A DNA stretch of 64,000 bases from Hyphomicrobiales bacterium (GTDB lineage Bacteria; Pseudomonadota; Alphaproteobacteria; Rhizobiales; Rhizobiaceae), in contig UBJO01000009.1 of assembly GCA_900465665.1 (NCBI GenBank), positions 22,223 to 86,222 on the forward strand, read 5' to 3'. The notes below the pieces were generated by a model. The model ran no database searches and was not told where the DNA came from. It was given only the letters and a program-made list of their open reading frames with translations. The position numbers and the translations under genes are program-made. Position 1 is the first letter of the stretch; each line of letters begins with the position of its first letter. This document shows, piece by piece, positions 63,684 through 64,000 of the stretch.

Positions 63684-63919
63684 CCCATTCGTCCATCTCC
63701 TCGCCGCGTAAATTCCTTGCCTCGGTCTCCACGCCGTCCGCTTTTGGGCCCTCGTCAAGTCGGTAAAACGACATCCAAGTCCCGTAGTGTTTTTTAACCC
63801 GGTGCCGGACCTGTTTACCCGGATCTTCTGGTGGATCTCAATCAGGAGGTCTGGTGGGTATTGGCGGCGACGCGGAGGCACACTTATCACGGCTTGGCGT
63901 ATTGATATGAGAAGCCGGC
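63684..63919. other. intergenic region
   Basis: No gene or clear regulatory element could be supported between the GMC oxidoreductase stop and the partial gene at the window edge. Confidence 0.4.
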
Positions 63920-64000
63920 TCACGCCGCCTCCTCTTCGTCTTCTTCGCCTTCGCCAGTGATGATGCGGGGCTGCAGGTGATGCAGGTAGTCGGCCGCGCG
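63920..64000 (-). CDS. unknown protein, C-terminal end only
   Basis: The minus-strand frame enters from beyond the window and ends with RAADYLHHLQPRIITGEGEE then DEEEAA and a TGA at 63922-63920. The acidic tail is distinctive but I cannot name the family; a transposition or plasmid-maintenance protein is possible. Confidence 0.4.
   Translation of the reverse strand, partial: RAADYLHHLQPRIITGEGEEDEEEAA

Overview
The window looks like accessory (plasmid or chromid) DNA of a Rhizobium/Agrobacterium-type alphaproteobacterium. Reasons: GC-rich codon usage, many solute-binding-protein ABC transporters with private catabolic operons, a TfuA-like gene, a DUF1612/RHE_PE00001-type remnant, and many toxin-antitoxin modules mixed with decayed recombinases and insertion sequences. 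I see no rRNA, tRNA, CRISPR array or replication origin. The assignment rests on my reading of protein motifs; no database search was possible.

Layout. 1-5.4 kb: an MBL-fold hydrolase (cut by the window edge), a cysteine-desulfurase-like aminotransferase, a 72-residue orphan protein, a winged-helix/TPR (SARP-like) regulator and a divergent stand-alone TfuA protein. 5.5-9.6 kb: intact parDE and vapBC, a decayed antitoxin/PIN pair, a truncated DUF1612 gene and IS3/IS6 remnants. 9.6-18.2 kb: one eight-gene minus-strand operon led by an IclR regulator with a perfect 18-bp palindrome: binding protein, fused permease, ATPase, class III CoA-transferase, citramalyl/malyl-CoA-type lyase, D-2-hydroxyacid dehydrogenase and RraA/HMG-aldolase-like protein. 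Two direct copies of a ~225-bp sequence (7.4 and 19.9 kb) bracket this 12.5-kb block. 18.6-26 kb: a DUF4143 ATPase, then LysR-controlled GST, enoyl-CoA hydratase-like, AhpC-like and SDR genes. 26-37.7 kb: a graveyard of mobile and defence genes. It holds an HNH nuclease with a nonsense codon, a frameshifted serine recombinase, hipBA, an integrase whose C-terminal end has been flipped to the other strand, a broken VapBC, and a tyrosine integrase interrupted by an AbiE type IV toxin-antitoxin cassette whose toxin is frameshifted.

38-63.7 kb: a large sugar/hydroxyacid catabolic island and the most interesting part of the window. It carries aldose dehydrogenases and a lactonase, a 2-keto-3-deoxy-L-fuconate-dehydrogenase-like SDR and a FAH-family hydrolase. 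That gene set fits the non-phosphorylative L-fucose (6-deoxyhexose) route ending in pyruvate plus L-lactate. Built into it are a LarA-family nickel-pincer racemase homologue with all Ni, Lys and His ligands, the cofactor-building genes larC, larE and larB, a D-lactate-dehydrogenase-type flavoprotein and a glyoxalase I. Two transporters (a Liv-type and an Rbs-type ABC system), a GMC oxidoreductase and two FadR-type GntR regulators complete it. A shared operator-like sequence, TTGTACGACAA, lies in front of at least three transcription units and suggests a single regulon.

The simplest reading is that 6-deoxy-sugar oxidation yields L-lactate, a Ni-pincer racemase converts it to D-lactate, and the D-specific flavoenzyme encoded in the same operon as the terminal sugar steps oxidises it. 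The alternative is that the LarA homologue epimerises a sugar acid. No fuconate dehydratase is present in the window.
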